Origin: Bryobacterales bacterium
Lineage (GTDB): Bacteria; Acidobacteriota; Terriglobia; Bryobacterales; Bryobacteraceae
NCBI GenBank assembly: GCA_025353235.1
Contig: JANXQZ010000049.1
Location: 1 to 19,022 of the forward strand
DNA length: 19,022 nucleotides
Direction: 5' to 3'
Shown: piece by piece, positions 15,142 through 19,022 of the stretch
Numbering within the stretch: position 1 is the first letter of the stretch
How the letters are laid out: each line of letters opens with the position of its first letter
The notes under the pieces: generated by a model
Told to the model about the DNA's origin: nothing
The model's input: the letters and a program-made list of their open reading frames with translations, nothing else
Databases searched by the model: none
Translations under genes and position numbers: made by a program

Positions 15142-15188
15142 CACTTTCCTAGTAAAGTGAGATCACGTATGCTCCCGAACGGTGGGAG
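15142..15188 (+). promoter_or_regulatory. Two small inverted repeats in the icd leader
   Basis: The 150-bp gap before icd contains CACTTT/AAAGTG (15142-15147 and 15154-15159, loop 6) and CTCCC/GGGAG (15172-15176 and 15184-15188, loop 7). These could be leader hairpins or an operator. No clear promoter and no well-placed ribosome-binding site were found in the rest of the gap; AAGG near 15203 is too far from the start. Support is weak. Confidence 0.25.
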
Positions 15189-15225
15189 ATTTGGATGAGG
15201 TCAAGGTAAACTGGTTAATTCTGAT

Positions 15226-16662
15226 ATGTCCAAACTTATTCCCATCACGGTCGCCAACGGCGACGGCATTGGCCCCGAGATCATGGCCGCCACCCTCCAC
15301 ATCCTGAAGGAAGCCGGAGCGCGGCTCGATATCGAGCACATTGAGATCGGCGAGAAAGTTTACTTGCGCGGCAACAGCGCCGGAATCGATCCGAGTTCCT
15401 GGGAATCGCTGCGCCGCACCAAAGTTTTTCTAAAAGCTCCCATCACCACCCCGCAGGGCGGCGGCTTCAAGAGCTTGAACGTCACCACGCGCAAGACGCT
15501 TGGCCTGTACGCCAACGTTCGCCCGTGCGTCTCGTACCACCCATTCGTTCGCACCAAGCATCACAAGATGGATCTCGTCATCGTTCGCGAGAACGAAGAG
15601 GACTGCTACGCCGGTATCGAGTATCGGCTCAGCCCGAACGTGATGGAAACGCTTAAGCTGATCTCGCGCCCCGGCTCCGAGAAGATCGTCCGCTACGCCT
15701 TCGAGTACGCCTTGCAGCACAACCGCAAGAAGGTCACATGCTTCACGAAGGACAACATCATGAAGATGACCGACGGGCTCTTTCATGAAGTCTTCGATGA
15801 AGTGAGCGCGGAGTACCCGGGCATCGTGAACGAGCACTGGATCGTCGATATCGGAGCGGCCAAGATGGCCGACACGCCCGAAGCGTTCGATGTGATCGTG
15901 ATGCCGAATCTGTATGGCGACATTCTTTCGGACGTCGCCGCGCAGATCGCCGGCTCGGTTGGCTTGGCGGGCTCGTCCAACATCGGCGAGCACTGCGCGA
16001 TGTTCGAGGCGATTCACGGATCGGCTCCGCGGCGTGCCGGGCAGAACCTGGCCAATCCTTCCGGCCTGCTGCTGGGTGCGGTGCTCATGCTGATCCACAT
16101 CGGACAGAATGATATCGCCGAGTCGGTTCACAACGCTTGGATGCGCACGCTCGAAGACGGTGTGCATACGTACGATGTTTTCACCGAGGGCATGAGCAAG
16201 GAGAAAGTTGGGACGAAGGAGTTCGCCGAGGCAGTCGTGAGACGTATCGGCCAAAAGCCCGAAACACTCAAGGCGGTGGATTACACCTCAGCCAAGCGAG
16301 CTGGAAAAGCAAAGCCTCCCACATTCGTGCACGCCGAGACCAAGCTGGACGGCATCGATGTTTATGTCGAATGGCGCTCCCGCATGCCGAACGATCTAGC
16401 CACTGCAATCGGCAAGGCTGACGGCGACGGTCTGGCCCTGCAAATGATCTCGAATCGCGGCCAGAAGGTGTGGCCCGATGGTTTCCCAGAGACGTTCTGC
16501 ACCGATAGCTTCCGCTGCCGATTCGTCGGGCCGGACGCGACTCCCAAGAAAGTTCTCGACCTGCAACGCAGAATCGTGGACCTTGGCTTGGACATTTGCA
16601 AAACGGAGTACTTGCGCCAGTTCGACGGCAAACCCGGCTATTCGCTGGCTCAAGGCCAATAA
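15226..16662 (+). CDS. icd: NADP-type isocitrate dehydrogenase (long, Thermus-like form)
   Basis: TCA-cycle enzyme converting isocitrate to 2-oxoglutarate, 478 residues. Visible are the N-terminal ITVANGDGIGPEIM, the substrate loop KSLNVTTRKTLGLYANVRP (the Ser phosphorylated in E. coli is conserved here), RENEEDCYAGIEY, KDNIMKMTDG, the metal-binding stretch NLYGDILSDVAA, and IHGSAPRRAGQNLANPSG. The Arg-Arg after SAP agrees with NADP rather than NAD preference, since NAD enzymes have Asp there. It carries an additional C-terminal domain of about 140 residues (from about 340), as in Thermus-type enzymes and unlike E. coli Icd. The stop codon directly abuts the purE start (TAAATG), so the genes are probably co-transcribed. 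Very secure call. Confidence 0.96.
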   Translation: MSKLIPITVANGDGIGPEIMAATLHILKEAGARLDIEHIEIGEKVYLRGNSAGIDPSSWESLRRTKVFLKAPITTPQGGGFKSLNVTTRKTLGLYANVRPCVSYHPFVRTKHHKMDLVIVRENEEDCYAGIEYRLSPNVMETLKLISRPGSEKIVRYAFEYALQHNRKKVTCFTKDNIMKMTDGLFHEVFDEVSAEYPGIVNEHWIVDIGAAKMADTPEAFDVIVMPNLYGDILSDVAAQIAGSVGLAGSSNIGEHCAMFEAIHGSAPRRAGQNLANPSGLLLGAVLMLIHIGQNDIAESVHNAWMRTLEDGVHTYDVFTEGMSKEKVGTKEFAEAVVRRIGQKPETLKAVDYTSAKRAGKAKPPTFVHAETKLDGIDVYVEWRSRMPNDLATAIGKADGDGLALQMISNRGQKVWPDGFPETFCTDSFRCRFVGPDATPKKVLDLQRRIVDLGLDICKTEYLRQFDGKPGYSLAQGQ

Positions 16663-17148
16663 ATGACCAAGCCGCTGGTCGGCGTCATCATGGGCAGCAA
16701 GTCCGATTGGGAAACGATGCGCCATGCCGTAGAGACGCTCGCGCGCTTCAACGTGCCCCACGAAGCTAAGGTCGTCTCGGCGCATCGCACGCCGGCCTTA
16801 ATGGCGGAGTACGCCTCCACTGCGGAATCGCGCGGCTTGGAATTGATCATCGCCGGAGCGGGCGGGGCCGCCCATCTGCCAGGGATGGTGGCCGCCAACA
16901 CGCTGCTCCCTGTTCTCGGCGTTCCCATAGAAAGCGCGGCGCTCAAGGGAATGGATTCGCTTCTCTCCATCGTTCAAATGCCCGCAGGCGTACCTGTGGG
17001 AACCATGGCCATTGGTAAGGCGGGCGCAATCAATGCGGCGCTCTTAGCCATCGCTATGCTCGCCAACCACGATCCGGCATTAAAGACCAAGCTCCTGGAA
17101 TTCCGAGAAGAGCAAGCCAAGAAGGTGCTAGGCCAGGAGCTGGGATGA
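16663..17148 (+). CDS. purE: N5-carboxyaminoimidazole ribonucleotide mutase PurE
   Basis: Class I PurE of 161 residues, the normal length, catalysing N5-CAIR to CAIR in purine synthesis. Motifs: MGSKSDW (residues 10-16), SAHRTP with catalytic His41, [13 protein letters not shown], and [24 protein letters not shown]. The ATG follows the icd stop with no gap and has no separate ribosome-binding site, so it relies on the preceding ribosome. Its stop overlaps the purK start (ATGA). With PurK it forms the usual two-step ATP-dependent route from AIR to CAIR. It would act as an octamer in the cytoplasm, going by the family. Confidence 0.97.
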   Translation: MTKPLVGVIMGSKSDWETMRHAVETLARFNVPHEAKVVSAHRTPALMAEYASTAESRGLELIIAGAGGAAHLPGMVAANTLLPVLGVPIESAALKGMDSLLSIVQMPAGVPVGTMAIGKAGAINAALLAIAMLANHDPALKTKLLEFREEQAKKVLGQELG

Positions 17149-18278
17149 AAGCGATCCTGCCGGGCAGCGCCATCGGGGTGCTCGGGAGCGGACAGTTGGG
17201 GCGCATGTTCGCCATAGCCGCGCGGCGAATGGGCTACCGAGTCCACACCTTCTCGCCCGATCAGGACACGCCCACCGGGCAAGTGGCAGACCTGGAAGTG
17301 ACCGCCGCCTACGAAGATCTGGATGCCGTGCGCGACTTCGCCCGCAATGTCAGCGTCGTAACTTTTGAGTTCGAGAATGTTCCGACCGCCACCGCCCAAG
17401 CCGCATCTGAATGCACCGCAGTGCGTCCCAATGGCGAAATCCTGCATATCACGCAGCAGCGCGTTCGCGAGAAGCAATTCATCACGAAAGCGGGTCTTCC
17501 GCTCACTCCTTATCGCGAGGTGCATTCGCGAGAGCAACTGCAAACCGCCCTGCATGAACTGGGCTATCCAGCCGTCTTGAAGTCCGCCGCATTCGGGTAC
17601 GACGGCAAGGGGCAGTTTCTGGTGAAGTCACCTGACCAGCTCACCGAGGCTTGGGAAGCGGTGGGGGCGGACCAAGCAGTTCTGGAAGCATTCATTGATT
17701 TCGAGCGGGAGATTTCGGTGGTTGCGGCGCGCGGGGTGGACGGGTCTTTCGTCCATTACGGCGCCATCGAGAACGAGCATAGCCACCGCATTCTGGACAT
17801 TTCGATTGCGCCTGCCCGGATCGATCCGAAGCTGGCCGCCCAGGCGGTGGAGATTGCGCGCGTCGTGCTCGAGAAATTGGAAGTGGTCGGCGTCCTGTGC
17901 GTGGAGTTCTTCGTCACGCGAGTAGGCGAGCTGCTGATCAATGAGCTGGCGCCCCGCCCCCATAACTCCGGCCATCTGACGTTCGATGCCTGCGTCACCA
18001 GCCAATTCGAGCAGCAACTGCGCGCCGTGTGCGGATTGCCGCTCGGATCTACGGCGCGATACCGGCCTGCGGCCATGGCGAATCTATTGGGCGAATTGTG
18101 GTCGAAAGGCGAGCCCGATTGGGCGGGCGCCTGTGAATACCCGCAGATCAAGCTGCACCTTTATGGCAAGCTGGAACCGCGAGCCGGACGAAAGATGGGT
18201 CATCTCACTGCCCTCGAGTGCGACGTCGAACAGGCGGCTTCGCTAGTTATTCAGGCTCGTAGGCGACTGCTGGAATAA
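17145..18278 (+). CDS. purK: N5-carboxyaminoimidazole ribonucleotide synthase PurK
   Basis: ATP-grasp enzyme of 377 residues that makes N5-CAIR from AIR, ATP and bicarbonate. It shows the N-terminal [29 protein letters not shown], the ATP-binding strand [28 protein letters not shown], and the family signature [19 protein letters not shown] near residues 266-284. The ATG overlaps the purE stop by 4 bp, indicating translational coupling. It is the last gene of the icd-purE-purK run. Downstream is a 79-bp AT-rich gap, with weak symmetry but no convincing terminator. The call is secure. Confidence 0.97.
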   Translation: MKAILPGSAIGVLGSGQLGRMFAIAARRMGYRVHTFSPDQDTPTGQVADLEVTAAYEDLDAVRDFARNVSVVTFEFENVPTATAQAASECTAVRPNGEILHITQQRVREKQFITKAGLPLTPYREVHSREQLQTALHELGYPAVLKSAAFGYDGKGQFLVKSPDQLTEAWEAVGADQAVLEAFIDFEREISVVAARGVDGSFVHYGAIENEHSHRILDISIAPARIDPKLAAQAVEIARVVLEKLEVVGVLCVEFFVTRVGELLINELAPRPHNSGHLTFDACVTSQFEQQLRAVCGLPLGSTARYRPAAMANLLGELWSKGEPDWAGACEYPQIKLHLYGKLEPRAGRKMGHLTALECDVEQAASLVIQARRRLLE

Positions 18279-18334
18279 TTCAGAAAAGTGTAATATTTCT
18301 TTTATTCAATTCACTTTAAAACAGTACATTCGAC

Positions 18335-18353
18335 TAGAATGTAATCTAAAGGA
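18335..18353 (+). promoter_or_regulatory. Putative -10 box and Shine-Dalgarno of the S41 protease gene
   Basis: TAGAAT (18335-18340) and AAAGGA (18348-18353) precede the ATG at 18358. AAAGGA is one of the clearer ribosome-binding sites in the window, 4 bp from the start. The -35 region is not clear: TTCACT at 18310-18315 would give a 19-bp spacer. The short gap and AT-rich context suggest the gene has its own promoter, separate from purEK. Confidence 0.4.
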
Positions 18354-18357
18354 CATT

Positions 18358-18938
18358 ATGCGTTTCTCCCGCACCCTATTGCCCCTCCTGTGTCTGGCGC
18401 CGCTTTGCATGGCGCAGCTCACGAAAGAACAGAAGATCGCCGATTTTAACCAGTTGGTCGGCCTCTACGCCACTAATTACGGTCCATACGAGCTGAAACG
18501 CGACGTGTTTGGCTTTGACTTGTTCAATGTCAAACCATGGATCGATCAGATCAACCAGTCAAAGTCCGATGTTGAGTTCTACGACATTCTCACGAAATAC
18601 GTGGCCGGCTTAAAAGATAGCCACGATGAATTCATCGTGCCTTCCAATTTCGACGCATGGCTTCACATGGACGGCGACATTTACGACGGCAAATTTATCA
18701 TCGATTTTATTGATCGAATATACTTGCCGAGAAGGACTTATCCCTTCACAATAGGAGACGAACTCATCTCCGTGGACGGGAAGCCAGTGGCCGATCTGAT
18801 TCAGTCATTGAGCCCATACGCAGTCAACGGGTCCAGCAACCCAACGAGTCGCCAGCGTCTCTCGGCCGGAGCGGTTACAGAGCGCCGCCAAGCGTGGAAT
18901 GTGCGCGCTGGCGACATCGGCGAGAAAGCCGTGATCGT
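18358..18938 (+). CDS. S41-family (tail-specific) protease, N-terminal part, cut by contig-end fold-back
   Basis: The signal peptide MRFSRTLLPLLCLAPLCMAQ is followed by an N-terminal helical region (TKEQKIADFNQLVGLYATNY), LKDSHDEF, and a PDZ-like segment (YPFTIGDELISVDGKPVADL), an order typical of exported S41 carboxyl-terminal-processing-type proteases. The catalytic Ser/Lys domain is not reached. The apparent stop at 18946-18948 is not trustworthy: from 18939 the DNA turns back on itself as a near-perfect inverted repeat. Read on the minus strand, that copy continues the protein past EKAVIV as VQQQTGGTQTYTI. True coding sequence is therefore supported only to about 18938. The family call rests on the N-terminal pattern and is tentative. 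Confidence 0.65.
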
Positions 18939-19022
18939 ATATGTCTGAGTGCCGCCAGTCTGCTGCTGCACAACGATCACGGCTTTCTCGCCGATGTCGC
19001 CAGCGCGCACATTCCACCCTTG
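18889..19022. repeat. Fold-back inverted repeat at the window end (likely assembly artefact)
   Basis: Arms 18889-18938 and 19022-18973 are reverse complements over 50 bp with one mismatch (18893/19018) and enclose a 34-bp spacer. The arms are coding sequence, and the minus-strand reading of the spacer continues the protease. This suggests a template-switch chimera at an 8-bp inverted repeat (GTGATCGT/ACGATCAC) rather than a biological palindrome. Confidence 0.85.

Noticed and set aside
15430..16254. Minus-strand open frame of 274 codons inside icd
   Set aside because: It is a shadow of the GC-rich codon pattern of icd, with low-complexity Arg/His/Asp-rich sequence and no recognisable motif.
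18889..19022. Terminal inverted repeat of a mobile element or a telomere-like palindrome at the window end
   Set aside because: The arms are the coding sequence of the protease itself, and the spacer continues that protein in reverse, which points to a fold-back chimera.
1..19022. CRISPR arrays, tRNA or rRNA genes, transposases, phage genes
   Set aside because: No regularly spaced direct repeats, no tRNA cloverleaf, no rRNA-like stretch and no transposase, integrase or capsid motifs were seen on either strand.

Overview
The window looks like one end of a contig from an Acidobacteriota-type soil bacterium. This is inferred from gene content and style: moderately high GC, short intergenic gaps, many secreted orphan enzymes, and a Thermus-type isocitrate dehydrogenase next to purEK. 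Nothing in the sequence fixes the taxonomy. No rRNA, tRNA, CRISPR array, transposase or prophage gene was seen.

Left part (1-3600). The 3' end of a TPR-like protein is followed by a soluble PAS-PAS histidine kinase. Next comes a decayed pair: a TetR-family regulator remnant on the minus strand (frameshifted, N-terminus missing) and a plus-strand short-chain dehydrogenase whose frame is broken by one TGA just before its catalytic Tyr/Lys motif.

Fatty-acid block (3602-7700). A fadB-like hydratase/dehydrogenase and a thiolase are translationally coupled on the minus strand and form a beta-oxidation pair. A FabG-like reductase diverges from fadB with only 20 bp between the two start codons. Two overlapping -10-like hexamers in that gap suggest that both mRNAs are leaderless.

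Signalling and surface block (7705-10891). A single-domain response regulator of the Rcp1 type lies 46 bp downstream of a NfrB-like membrane glycosyltransferase. The glycosyltransferase ends in a tandem MshEN-type motif, which predicts c-di-GMP control. A secreted metallophosphoesterase diverges from it.

Plastic region (10892-12927). This holds an AT-rich hairpin and an 89-bp element with 10-bp terminal inverted repeats and three internal hairpins. It also holds a broken 5' copy of a CHAD-domain gene, a parDE toxin-antitoxin module, and a second CHAD copy that is split into two overlapping frames and lacks a normal start codon. The toxin-antitoxin module therefore sits between two partial copies of the same gene.

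Right part (12944-19022). A secreted amidohydrolase and a secreted PIG-L/LmbE-type deacetylase form a coupled pair. They are followed by icd, purE and purK with no gaps (central carbon metabolism and purine synthesis). Last is the 5' part of an S41-type secreted protease. The final 134 bp form a near-perfect fold-back, most simply an assembly or library artefact that truncates the protease artificially.

The best candidates for new biology are the NfrB-like/response-regulator pair, the CHAD-parDE-CHAD arrangement with the nearby hairpin element, and the apparent use of leaderless start sites.
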